In this document: positions 1 to 7,826 of the stretch, piece by piece
How positions within the stretch are numbered: position 1 is the first letter of the stretch
Layout of the letters: each line of letters opens with the position of its first letter
Assembly: GCA_030605085.1 (NCBI GenBank)
Contig: JAUWBH010000079.1
Location: 1-25,116 of the forward strand
Direction of reading: 5' to 3'
DNA length: 25,116 nt
Source of the DNA: Promethearchaeota archaeon
GTDB taxonomy: Archaea; Asgardarchaeota; Lokiarchaeia; Sigynarchaeales; SOKP01
Position numbers and translations under genes: made by a program
The notes under the pieces: generated by a model
What the model saw: the letters and a program-made list of their open reading frames with translations, nothing else
Databases searched by the model: none
Told to the model about the DNA's origin: nothing

Positions 1-1
1 T

Positions 2-943
2 GCTTTGGATATCAGAAAACTAAATAAGAATATTTTAACAATTCAGGATTTATTAAAAAATGGAACTCTTGACCCTTTAATGGCTGCATTTTTATACTTT
101 AACATTTTACGAAGAACTAACATAACCGCTACGGGAGAAACAGATACTGGAAAAACAACATTAATTAATGCTTTCGATTTATTAACTCCTAAAGAATTTA
201 GAAAAATTTATGTTGAAAATGTGACAGAATCGTTAGAACAACGCGAATATGGAAAACATCAATTAAAATATCGAGCAGATTCTTTAGATACTACAAACGA
301 AAAATACTCAAAAAGCAATTATATTAAAACATTATTGCATCGAACACCAGATCTTATCTTTTTAGGCGAAATTTTAACTAAAGAAGAAGCAGAAGCGATG
401 TTTCATTGTCTTGCGGCAGGACTAAGAGGGTTCCAAACAATACACTCCAATACAATAGATTCCTTAATAAATAGGTTTCTATATCATTTTAATATAAGCC
501 TAACTTGTCTCAATGATCTTGATATTATAGTTTTATTAAAAAAAGATCATTTTAAAAGAAGGATTGTCTCAATTTCTGAGATTAATATTAAGAATTTTGA
601 AGAAGACAGACACCATCAAGTAATATTTCAATATAATTCAAGTAAAAAAACATGGGACAATTTAATTTCATTATACGAGACCAATACAGTAGGTAAATTA
701 AAAAAATTTGAAGATTTGTCAGAAGAAAAATTTAATACTATTATAAGGCTTTATAAAAATATTTTTGAATATCTTATGATCATTGAAAAAATTAGTAATA
801 AAGCATTGACTGATTTGTTCCACAGTATTGCATACTTTTCTATATCATCTATTGCATTCTTACAAGATTTTTGGAATAATTGGAAAAAGATGTATCCTTT
901 GAAGGCAAAATCAAACACAAACTTAGAATTTAAATCTTATTAG
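2..943 (+). CDS. Type II/IV secretion-system ATPase, PilT/CpaF/FlaI-like (5' end outside window)
   Basis: Hexameric secretion/pilus motor ATPase that would power assembly of a type IV pilus-like fibre at the cytoplasmic membrane. Counting from the TTG at position 5, the Walker A motif GETDTGKT is at residues 44-51. The Walker B region RTPDLIFLGE is at about 113-122, and the His-box TIHSN at 145-149. The order and spacing match the C-terminal ATPase domain of CpaF/FlaI proteins. The reading frame is open to the window edge and the usual N-terminal domain is absent, so the true start lies upstream and the TTG is internal. The ~120 residues after residue 190 are Lys/Asn-rich and not recognised. 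The next gene is a T2SSF-type membrane platform, the usual partner. Family is confident; the pilus, archaellum or secretion role is not resolved. Confidence 0.85.
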   Translation, partial: ALDIRKLNKNILTIQDLLKNGTLDPLMAAFLYFNILRRTNITATGETDTGKTTLINAFDLLTPKEFRKIYVENVTESLEQREYGKHQLKYRADSLDTTNEKYSKSNYIKTLLHRTPDLIFLGEILTKEEAEAMFHCLAAGLRGFQTIHSNTIDSLINRFLYHFNISLTCLNDLDIIVLLKKDHFKRRIVSISEINIKNFEEDRHHQVIFQYNSSKKTWDNLISLYETNTVGKLKKFEDLSEEKFNTIIRLYKNIFEYLMIIEKISNKALTDLFHSIAYFSISSIAFLQDFWNNWKKMYPLKAKSNTNLEFKSY

Positions 944-1145
944 AAATGTTTTTTAAACTTTTCTTTTTGTTCTTTCTTGTTCTTAATAAATTACCTTCTA
1001 CTATGAGCATCATAGAAAAAATTGAAGTTTAAATTATTCTATTTGGAATAAATATAAACCACATTAAAATCGTTAGGAATGTTTTATTTTTTACTTTTTA
1101 ATTTGAACGTTAGGCCTTCTCAAGAAAGATTTTAAAAATATAAAC

Positions 1146-2681
1146 ATGAAAGCTCTTGAATACTATTTAAAATTTTGTAAATTATTTCATAAATATAATT
1201 TACCAAAGATAAGATTTAATGCTTTTAAGGAATTTACTAACACATACAAATATTTATATAAAAATATTTACGGTATTGATGAGGACGATATCAATAAAGC
1301 CACCTTTGTAGTGTTTTCAATTTCTCTGTTTGCATTAGTCATTTTTTCCTTTATCTTCACGAACATCAGCGTTCTATACATAATAATTTACTCGTTTATA
1401 ATATCTTTCGCTATTTCGTATAAAATTAATACGTTTCTTTATTATAAGATTAAAAAAGACGAAAAAGTGTTAAACGCGTTATTATATTTGATCAAAATTG
1501 ATTTTTCTTTGATTAAGGCAACATTGAAAGACACTTCTGATTTATATATCGCTTTTATAAATTTAATCATAAAATATGATTTACCCATATCCGAAAGATT
1601 TAAAAAAATCTTTGGAAGGATACATCAAGGTTCAGATCCTAAAAGGGAATTAAGTAATACAATGACTTCTTCCGAGGATTTTAATCGTTATTTAAGAAAA
1701 TTGCTTTTAAGCAACTTTAATGTAGACTATGAACTCAATTACGACGAGGGATCTGCGGAAAAACAGATTAAGGTTGTTATAAGAAGTATTGAAAGCAAAC
1801 TAGCTGTGGTCTTTTTTGTAGGCCTTTTTTTGCCCATTGGTTTAGTTTTTTTTGTAATGCTACAAGATTTTAATACAGTTCTAATGCTAATTTTTATTCC
1901 AGTCTTTTTACTCTTGTTAAATTTTTTATTTAAAAGATTTGTTAGAATAAATGTCTTGTTAATTGGATTTTTACAAGACAGCGAGGACTTAGACAGGAGA
2001 AAGTTTAACGAATTTTTATTATTTTTAGAAGGCATTGCTATCAGTTTAGAACACAAGGTAGCCCCCGAAATTGCTATTTATAACTCTTACATTCAAAACA
2101 AAGAAAATATGGCTTTATTAGAAAGACCTATAGGCGGTCAAATATCCCATTTATTGAATCTATCTTATTCGCTTGATGATTTTTTCGATTTTTTAAGAAC
2201 CGAGTTAAAATCCGTTCGGTATTACATAATATTAGACACATTAGAAAGAATGTTTAAAGAAAGCGCGTATCATTCTCATAAAAAAATATACGACATTTTA
2301 GGTATTGTTCACAAACAACAAAAATTAGAAGAAAAACTTGACCTAATAATTAAAAGCGAGAAATTTAAAGTTCTTTTCTTTATTTTCTTATTACCTGTAA
2401 TAATTGGATTAATTGGAGGCATACTCCCTTTATTCAAAATTGTAACAGTAGGATTGGACTCAACTAAAGAAATAACTTCTAGCAATTACATGGAGTTGAT
2501 AGACTTTGTTGACTTATCGATAATTTTTATAACTCTATTCCTAAGCAATTTAATTGCTTGTTACTATTTCTTAAAGATTATTAGAGTTAAGAAAAAAGCT
2601 TTTGTTATGATTCTCAGTAGCTCATTCTTCGTACTATCTTTTGTTTTAGCGGTTGTGAACTTGTTGACATTTTTTGCGTAA
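1146..2681 (+). CDS. TadC/FlaJ-like type II/IV secretion membrane platform protein (T2SSF-like)
   Basis: Multi-spanning platform protein of 511 residues, expected to sit in the cytoplasmic membrane and anchor the neighbouring ATPase. Hydrophobic pairs lie near residues 52-90 and 218-262, and a third cluster lies near 408-430 and 452-510. Between them are long soluble, highly charged helical regions. This repeated TM-pair layout, with T2SSF-like segments such as LEGIAISLEHKVAPEIAIY at about 295, is what archaeal TadC/FlaJ proteins show. It lies 200 bp downstream of the ATPase on the same strand, with an AT-rich gap, so it may have its own promoter. No pilin gene is visible in the window. The assignment rests on topology plus context, so the family is likely but the system is not identified. 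Confidence 0.65.
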   Translation: MKALEYYLKFCKLFHKYNLPKIRFNAFKEFTNTYKYLYKNIYGIDEDDINKATFVVFSISLFALVIFSFIFTNISVLYIIIYSFIISFAISYKINTFLYYKIKKDEKVLNALLYLIKIDFSLIKATLKDTSDLYIAFINLIIKYDLPISERFKKIFGRIHQGSDPKRELSNTMTSSEDFNRYLRKLLLSNFNVDYELNYDEGSAEKQIKVVIRSIESKLAVVFFVGLFLPIGLVFFVMLQDFNTVLMLIFIPVFLLLLNFLFKRFVRINVLLIGFLQDSEDLDRRKFNEFLLFLEGIAISLEHKVAPEIAIYNSYIQNKENMALLERPIGGQISHLLNLSYSLDDFFDFLRTELKSVRYYIILDTLERMFKESAYHSHKKIYDILGIVHKQQKLEEKLDLIIKSEKFKVLFFIFLLPVIIGLIGGILPLFKIVTVGLDSTKEITSSNYMELIDFVDLSIIFITLFLSNLIACYYFLKIIRVKKKAFVMILSSSFFVLSFVLAVVNLLTFFA

Positions 2682-2899
2682 GATTACAACTAAAGAAGAT
2701 TTTACCATAAATTATATTCTGTAAACAAATTACTTGGATGAAAAATTAAATCTAAATAAAATAATCCTTTTCTTCTTAAGTATTATTGAAAAAAAATATT
2801 AATGTTCTAATATTCTTATCTTCAAGAAAATTTCACCTTTCTTTTGAATTAAATTAACAACAAGACTTCTTAGTTGCCTTAATTTGTAACAAAAAGAAC

Positions 2900-2908
2900 T
2901 TTATAAAA
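2900..2908 (+). promoter_or_regulatory. TATA box for tRNA-Sec
   Basis: TTTATAAAA, preceded by a purine-rich BRE-like stretch, starts 35 nt and ends 27 nt upstream of the first base of tRNA-Sec. This is the expected archaeal promoter distance. Inferred from sequence only. Confidence 0.55.
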
Positions 2909-2934
2909 TTAAAACTAATAATGAAATAAATAAG

Positions 2935-3027
2935 GGCCCTTATCGGTTGGAGTGGTCTCCGACGCTGGGCTTCAAACCCAGTTATCCTGCGGAGGGATAG
3001 CGGTTCGATTCCGCATAAGGGCCGCCA
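2935..3027 (+). tRNA. tRNA-Sec (anticodon TCA), CCA encoded
   Basis: Selenocysteine tRNA. The acceptor stem is 9 bp, GGCCCTTAT (2935-2943) with ATAAGGGCC (3015-3023). Discriminator G is at 3024 and CCA is genomically encoded at 3025-3027. The D stem is 7 bp with a 4-nt loop (2946-2952/2957-2963, loop TGGT). The anticodon stem CTGGG/CCCAG holds loop CTTCAAA with TCA at 2972-2974. The long variable arm is TATCC/GGATA. The T stem is only 4 bp (GCGG/CCGC) with loop TTCGATT. The 9+4 fold, long D stem and TCA anticodon are diagnostic of archaeal/eukaryal tRNA-Sec. SepSecS lies 510 bp downstream on the same strand. A T-rich tract directly follows the gene and could act as terminator. Confidence 0.96.
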
Positions 3028-3536
3028 ATTTATTTTTTTTTAAATCTTATTTTTTGAGAAATAATTCTGAGGTTTTTAACGATAGTTTTTTAAAAGCATT
3101 TATCTAACATGATCTTGACTTAACTTACTTCTGACCAGATTTCAAATGCTTTAAAGATTGGGATAATTAACAAAAAATTCATTTTTTTTTAAACAGTTCC
3201 TAATGAAGTATTATAAAGAAAAGGTGATTATGGAAAAAGTACGGATTTTATAATTTTTAATTGAGGTTAGATTGGATTTCATACTACTATGAAATTTTAT
3301 ACAGTAGTTTGAGGATTTCTTATCAATATTGTGCAATTCTATTTTGTTTTTTTGTTTTGTGTTTTCTGTACTCTAGAATATCAGAAAAAAAAAAAATTTA
3401 TTATAAATAGCAAAAGAGATATTTAGAAAAAGATTTTTTAAAATGTAATTATTTAGTATGATTTATATAACTTTAGTGCAGTGATTTTTTTGGTAGATTT
3501 TAACAAGATCATTTTAACCATCTTATAAATAATTGA
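3028..3536 (+). other. 509-bp intergenic region between tRNA-Sec and SepSecS
   Basis: No convincing gene on either strand. It contains one clear inverted repeat at 3276-3295 (8-bp arms, ATTTCATA/TATGAAAT, loop CTAC), several T/A homopolymer tracts, and TATA-like sites near 3461-3470 (ATTTATATAA) that could start the SepSecS transcript. The hairpin does not show the purine internal-loop signature expected of an archaeal SECIS element. Confidence 0.4.
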
Positions 3537-4913
3537 ATGTGGTTCCAAATGGTTGATTTCAATAAATTAATTGAATTCTTTAGAAACACATCTATTCCCC
3601 AAAATATGTTAAATAGAGGGCAATTAGTAATAGATAATTTCCTAAAACCAATGAAAATACTTTTCGAGCAAAAAAATGTTCCAATAAATCCATGGAACGA
3701 CGAGCAGATTAAATTTTTGCTTCAAACTCTTTCGAATATGGATACTGACAAAGATAGTAATGCCGCGCGTGTAGGCGAGAGGGAAGCGAGAATTGCCTCT
3801 AAGTTGCATTTAGAAACATCTGGAGGTTTTTGTCATGGCGTTGGTAGAAGTGGTTTTTTAACAGCTCCACAACCGAAAGCTCCTGGTGCCTCTATTATGT
3901 ACGAATTGTCAAATTTTTTAGCACGAAACTTTCTGAAAAATTATGGCTTGCCAAATATAGAAAAAGCAATAGTTGTTCCGCTATGTACGGGGATGTCGTT
4001 GGCATTATGTTTAAGTGCCCTAAAACCAGATTGGAATAGCAGTAATTCAATTAACAAGAGAACTATCCTATTGCCAAGAATTGATCATCAGTCGATATTA
4101 AAAGCTTTTGATTTAATAGGACTTAATACGAAAATTATTGATGGAAAAATTTTTGGAGATGCTGTAAGAGTACCAGTTGAAGATATTAAAAAAAGTTTTG
4201 ATGATAATTGTTTCGCTGTAGTTTCAATTACAAGTTTCTTTCCACCAAGAGAACACGATGATATAAAAGAAATTAGCAAATTTTCTAAAGAAAAAAATCT
4301 CGTACATATTATTATTAATGCATATGGCGTTCAAAGCCCTGAATGGATGAAATTAATTCGATCTGCAATCGATGCAGGAAGAGTTGATGCAATTATTCAA
4401 TCAACAGATAAAAATTTCCTTACTCCTATTGGTGGAGCTGTAATAGCTTCTCCTAAAAAAGAGATTATAACTAAGATTAGTCAAACATACGCCGGTCGTG
4501 CATCTGCAACTCCCGTGGTTAATTTCTTAATTTCTATGCTTTCATTAGGAATTAATGGTTATCAAAAATTACTACAAGAACAACAGCAAAATCGCAAAAT
4601 TCTCGAAGAAAAATTAAAAGAAATTGGAGTAAATATAAACGAAAGGGTATTAAATATTTTTAATCCAGTTGCCGTAGCGATCTCTCTTGAAAATTTGAAA
4701 AAAAATCAATTATCTGCTCTTGGAGGTGCTCTATATAATTTAAGAGTTACGGGACCAAGAGTCTATAATCCCACCGAAGACTCATTTGGTGCCTGCTGTA
4801 ATAATTATCCTACACCATATATAGTAATGAACGCTGCAATTGGAGCAGAATCTAAAGACATAATTAATGCTGTCGAGAGATTTGAAAAAGCTTACAATCA
4901 AATAACTCAATAA
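3537..4913 (+). CDS. spcS: O-phosphoseryl-tRNA(Sec) selenium transferase (SepSecS)
   Basis: PLP-dependent enzyme that converts O-phosphoseryl-tRNA(Sec) to selenocysteinyl-tRNA(Sec) with selenophosphate, the last step of Sec synthesis in archaea and eukaryotes. Length is 458 residues, normal for the family. The glycine/arginine motif GGFCHGVGRSG is at residues 96-106, followed by APQPKAPGAS, both hallmarks of SepSecS/SLA proteins. The PLP lysine motif STDKNFLTPIGGA puts the Schiff-base Lys at 292. The C-terminal substrate loop TGPRVYNPTEDSFGACCNNYPTPY is also recognisable. The first ATG gives MWFQMVDF; the ATG at 3549 is an equally possible start. It is next to tRNA-Sec. PSTK, SelD and SelB are not in the window. 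Function is confident; the exact start is less certain. Confidence 0.95.
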   Translation: MWFQMVDFNKLIEFFRNTSIPQNMLNRGQLVIDNFLKPMKILFEQKNVPINPWNDEQIKFLLQTLSNMDTDKDSNAARVGEREARIASKLHLETSGGFCHGVGRSGFLTAPQPKAPGASIMYELSNFLARNFLKNYGLPNIEKAIVVPLCTGMSLALCLSALKPDWNSSNSINKRTILLPRIDHQSILKAFDLIGLNTKIIDGKIFGDAVRVPVEDIKKSFDDNCFAVVSITSFFPPREHDDIKEISKFSKEKNLVHIIINAYGVQSPEWMKLIRSAIDAGRVDAIIQSTDKNFLTPIGGAVIASPKKEIITKISQTYAGRASATPVVNFLISMLSLGINGYQKLLQEQQQNRKILEEKLKEIGVNINERVLNIFNPVAVAISLENLKKNQLSALGGALYNLRVTGPRVYNPTEDSFGACCNNYPTPYIVMNAAIGAESKDIINAVERFEKAYNQITQ

Positions 4914-5048
4914 TACTATAATTTTTTTCATTATAAAATCGATTAATTCCTATACTTTGTGTATGGGCAAAAAAAAAAAAAGTTTTCGTTTGATAGTATC
5001 ATGTAGATATTACAGCTTATTATAACAAAATTTGCTGCTTTTGAATTC

Positions 5049-5335
5049 ATGGACTTTACTAAAAGCGTGACGCCTTAACTCAAAATAAGAAGTACTCTGA
5101 TAAATTAAACACTGCTATAACGACGCTCAAAAAATATAAATCGGAAATCATAGCATTTGCAAGAGTCTTTCTCGAACATCCAGAATTAGGGAAAACCTGT
5201 CGTTCTAACATGGAATGGCTCAATAAACGCGTGAAAGCGCCATTTAAAGCAAGTTTGAATCGACAAGGTCTCGATCACATTGTAAATCGCTTGCAATTAC
5301 AGCTGGGATGCGAAGTGCGCAATTTTATTAAGTAA
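5049..5335 (+). pseudogene. Frame-broken short ORF of foreign-looking composition
   Basis: An open frame of 90 codons (5063-5335) has no usable start before an ATG at 5210. An ATG at 5049 in another frame begins MDFTK and then stops at 5078. One extra A in the AAAA run at 5061-5064 would join the two into a basic ~95-residue protein with central motif FARVFLEHPELGKTC and C-terminus QLGCEVRNFIK. The segment is clearly richer in G+C than the flanking DNA. I do not recognise the family. It could be a decayed mobile-element or horizontally acquired gene, or an intact gene with a homopolymer sequencing error. Confidence 0.45.
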
Positions 5336-5467
5336 GAAAAAATAATTTAAATATACACAAGATTTAGGAATTAATCATAAAATCGAAAAAAAAAAATATA
5401 AAAACTATAAATTTTATTTTTATTTTAATAAGAATTATAATAATAATTACAAAAGAGTTTAGCATTC

Positions 5468-6148
5468 ATGGAAAATAGACTGTTAAATCAATTCAATAAT
5501 GTAATTAGCTCTCAATGGCTTACAACTAACATTTCCGTTAATTACGAGCCTTTAAATCATCGAACTTTATTTGAACTTGCGTATCATACTTGTAATTCGG
5601 TAGGAACAAGAAATATCTTCATAAAACTATCCCAAGACGAAAATAAAGGTGGCTCAAAAGCAATTCTCTATTCAAATACCAAAAAGTTTACTACTATAGA
5701 AGCTTTGGATGATTCCTTAGAAATAAAAAAGTATTTTGGTGAAGGAAATACAGGAGATAAATTAATAAAAATCGTAAAACCGATGCTTGAAAAAAGAAAA
5801 GAGAATTTGGCTGCTAAAGAAAAAGATATGAAAGAACAAATTTTAAAAACTATTTTAGTCGAACGTAAGTTAGACGAATGTGCAAATTTAATTATGATTA
5901 AGGATATTAATAGAAAAGTATATTTTGCGATTGGAGATGCTCGCGAAAGCGCAGCCATTGTGCCTATGTTTATGGAAGCAGATGGAGCTAGCCTTGTGCA
6001 ATTGGCTTTAAATAAATGGATGACTGAAACGCAAAAACTCGACCAAGAAAAATATTTTCCGGAATCTCATGTCCCTGGTCTGCTAAAAAACTTGATTTCC
6101 ATTAAAAAATGGATTCTAAATTTAATTTCCACAAATTTAGATAAATAA
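5468..6148 (+). CDS. Hypothetical protein, 226 residues
   Basis: Not recognised. It begins with an ATG after an AT-rich leader containing a TATA-like stretch near 5396-5403. It has no clear signal peptide or membrane span. The N-terminal half looks alpha/beta (IFIKLSQDENKGGSKAILY at about 50-68). The middle is a highly charged helix, likely coiled coil (residues ~100-130, KRKENLAAKEKDMKEQILK). The C-terminal half again looks alpha/beta, with VYFAIGDARESAAIVPMF near 160. It stands alone between a broken ORF and the HTH/TnpB module, and nothing in the context gives a function. Codon use is like the neighbours, and an intact 226-codon frame at this AT content supports a real gene. Confidence 0.7.
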   Translation: MENRLLNQFNNVISSQWLTTNISVNYEPLNHRTLFELAYHTCNSVGTRNIFIKLSQDENKGGSKAILYSNTKKFTTIEALDDSLEIKKYFGEGNTGDKLIKIVKPMLEKRKENLAAKEKDMKEQILKTILVERKLDECANLIMIKDINRKVYFAIGDARESAAIVPMFMEADGASLVQLALNKWMTETQKLDQEKYFPESHVPGLLKNLISIKKWILNLISTNLDK

Positions 6149-6219
6149 CACGAATCTCCTTATCTTAAATTATTGAAATTATTTCAATATCGCCTTTAAA
6201 AAAGGATATATTAATCAAA

Positions 6220-6240
6220 GATAGTATTATCTGATATTAT
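6220..6240 (+). repeat. Direct repeat, left copy
   Basis: Begins GATAGTATTAT and matches 7744-7764 at 18 of 21 positions. A related 13-mer, TTGATAATATTAT, occurs at 6317-6329 just at the HTH start codon, and an identical 13-mer occurs in the second element copy near 23190-23202 on the minus strand. These may be recombinase or HTH binding sites, but AT-rich chance similarity is possible. Confidence 0.4.
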
Positions 6241-6327
6241 CAAGATGTAATACTGAGAGAATTTTTAATAAATCAGTAAATTGGCGAGCTATAATCATTA
6301 TAAAGGATACTCTCATTTGATAATATT

Positions 6328-6531
6328 ATGAAGACGGGGGACATATTACGATTACTACGAATCTCAAGACCAACATTATATAGGTATAAAGAGCAAGGGA
6401 TATTAGAGGCATTTAAATTACCGCATGGATGTTACGATTTTGACGAAAAAACAGTCTATTCTTTATTAAATAAAGATATTCCAAGAAAGAATTATATAGT
6501 AAAAAGAAATAGTGAAACTAATGACAAATAA
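6328..6531 (+). CDS. Stand-alone MerR/IS607-type helix-turn-helix protein
   Basis: Small DNA-binding protein of 67 residues. MKTGDILRLLRISRPTLYRYKEQG is a MerR/excisionase-type HTH with wing segment HGCYDFDEKTVYSLL. It corresponds to the N-terminal DNA-binding domain of IS607 serine recombinases (TnpA). In those proteins the HTH is followed by a resolvase domain beginning roughly (V)IYARVS. Here the chain ends NYIVKRNSETNDK with a stop just where that domain would begin, and no recombinase sequence follows before tnpB 18 bp downstream. It could therefore bind element ends or regulate tnpB but cannot catalyse recombination. It may be a truncated TnpA or an adapted regulator. Confidence 0.8.
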   Translation: MKTGDILRLLRISRPTLYRYKEQGILEAFKLPHGCYDFDEKTVYSLLNKDIPRKNYIVKRNSETNDK

Positions 6532-6549
6532 CGCTAAACGATAATAGAA

Positions 6550-7758
6550 ATGAGACTAACTGAAATAATTCAGGTACCGTATTCTGAAGAATTGTCAGAA
6601 ATATGCCACTTGGCTAAGAATCTGTATAATTTAGCGAATTGGTACGTGAGACAAGATTTCTTTCATTTGAACAATATCCTCAATTACTACGATCTAGATT
6701 TCATTCTTAAGGATAAAGAAGCGTATAGAGCACTCCCTTCTCAGACTTCTCAGCAAATTCTAAGATACGTAAGTAGAGACTGGAGGTCTTATTTTAGAGG
6801 CTTAAGAGAATATAAAAAAGATTACAAAAAATTCAAAAGAAAACCCAGGATACCCGGATATAAAAAGAAGAATGGAGAATCCATCGTAATTTTTACAAAT
6901 CAACAATGTAGAATTAAAGAAGAGTTTCTTTATTTTCCAAAAAAGGTTAATCTTGAACCAATTAAAACAAGAATGCAAAATAAATTGAAAGAAGTGAGAA
7001 TAATACCATTAGGGTGTTGCTATAAAATCGAGATTGTGTACGAGAAAAAAGCTCCGGATTTAGGATTAGATAAAAATAACATTTTAGCGATTGATTTAGG
7101 ATTGAACAATCTTATAACTGCTGTAAACAATATCGGTCAAAATCCGATTATTATTAAGGGTAAGGTTTTGAAATCTATAAATCAATTTTACAACAAACAA
7201 TTAGCGTATTATAGAAGTATTGAAAACAAGAAAGGCAATTTTTCTGATACTAAAAGAATTTTGAAATTACATTTGAAACGAAATAATAAAATAACTACGT
7301 TATTTCATCGAATTTCACGATCCGTTGTAGATTATTGCGTTCAAAACGACATTGGAACGATTGTAATTGGATGTAATCAAGGCTGGAAGCAAAAAATAAA
7401 CATAGGAAAAAGAAACAATCAAAATTTCGTTCAAATTCCTTTTCGTAAATTATTACAACAAATTAAATATAAATCCGAATTAGTAGGAATACAATTCGAA
7501 ACGGATGACGAGTCTTATACTTCTAAATGTAGTTTCTTAGACAACGAAGAAATCAAAAAACACGATAAATATCTTGGCACACGAATAAGGCGAGGGTTAT
7601 TTCGAGCTTCAAACGGAACGACTATTAACGCCGACGTGAACGCGGCGTATAATATCCTGAAAAAAGCATTCCCAAATTCCGTAGCGGTTGATGGGATAGA
7701 GGCATTCGGACTAATGCCGCAAATAATTCAACAAAACATCGTTGATAGTATTATTTGA
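6550..7758 (+). CDS. tnpB: TnpB, RNA-guided nuclease (IS607/IS605 OrfB family)
   Basis: TnpB proteins are omega-RNA-guided DNA nucleases of IS200/IS605 and IS607 elements, ancestral to Cas12. Length of 402 residues is normal. RuvC-I is ILAIDLGLNN with catalytic Asp at 182. RuvC-III is INADVNAAYNI with Asp at 362. At the usual RuvC-II position the motif is TIVIGCNQGWKQ, with Gly274 in place of Glu. A Glu at 321 in DDESYTSK is the likely replacement, as in the TnpB clades that have this motif. The usual four-Cys zinc ribbon is absent (only CSFLD after TSK). An N-terminal wedge/REC-like region occupies residues 1-170. The frame is intact, so the protein is probably active. The 3' end is duplicated at 23149-23284. 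Confidence 0.93.
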   Translation: MRLTEIIQVPYSEELSEICHLAKNLYNLANWYVRQDFFHLNNILNYYDLDFILKDKEAYRALPSQTSQQILRYVSRDWRSYFRGLREYKKDYKKFKRKPRIPGYKKKNGESIVIFTNQQCRIKEEFLYFPKKVNLEPIKTRMQNKLKEVRIIPLGCCYKIEIVYEKKAPDLGLDKNNILAIDLGLNNLITAVNNIGQNPIIIKGKVLKSINQFYNKQLAYYRSIENKKGNFSDTKRILKLHLKRNNKITTLFHRISRSVVDYCVQNDIGTIVIGCNQGWKQKINIGKRNNQNFVQIPFRKLLQQIKYKSELVGIQFETDDESYTSKCSFLDNEEIKKHDKYLGTRIRRGLFRASNGTTINADVNAAYNILKKAFPNSVAVDGIEAFGLMPQIIQQNIVDSII

Positions 7759-7796
7759 AATAATTTGAATATCGTTTTATTCATTTTGATAGTCTA
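7661..7796 (+). repeat. tnpB 3' end and element right end, duplicated at 23149-23284
   Basis: These 136 bp cover the last ~33 tnpB codons plus 38 bp downstream. They match the minus strand of 23149-23284 with about nine mismatches (~94%). In TnpB elements the omega-RNA comes from this 3' end and the right flank, so the conserved block is the likely scaffold-encoding part. Confidence 0.85.
7744..7764 (+). repeat. Direct repeat, right copy
   Basis: Overlaps the tnpB stop codon and matches 6220-6240 at 18 of 21 positions. Confidence 0.4.
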
Positions 7797-7826
7797 GACT
7801 AATAAAAAGATGATAAAAATAAAAGT

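Larger units (their letters stand above)
6220..7796 (+). mobile_element. IS607-like HTH + TnpB element (recombinase missing)
   Basis: The module contains a 67-residue MerR/IS607-type HTH gene and tnpB. The right end at about 7796 is supported by a second partial copy (minus strand, 23149-23284), in which homology stops at the same point, just after ATAGTCTA. The left end is uncertain. I placed it at the imperfect direct repeat 6220-6240, which matches 7744-7764 at 18 of 21 positions. No terminal inverted repeats are visible, as expected for IS607/IS605 elements. Confidence 0.6.

Noticed and set aside
3276..3295. Hairpin upstream of SepSecS as a SECIS element
   Set aside because: Simple perfect stem with 4-nt loop; lacks the internal purine loop of archaeal SECIS and is not in the UTR of a visible selenoprotein.
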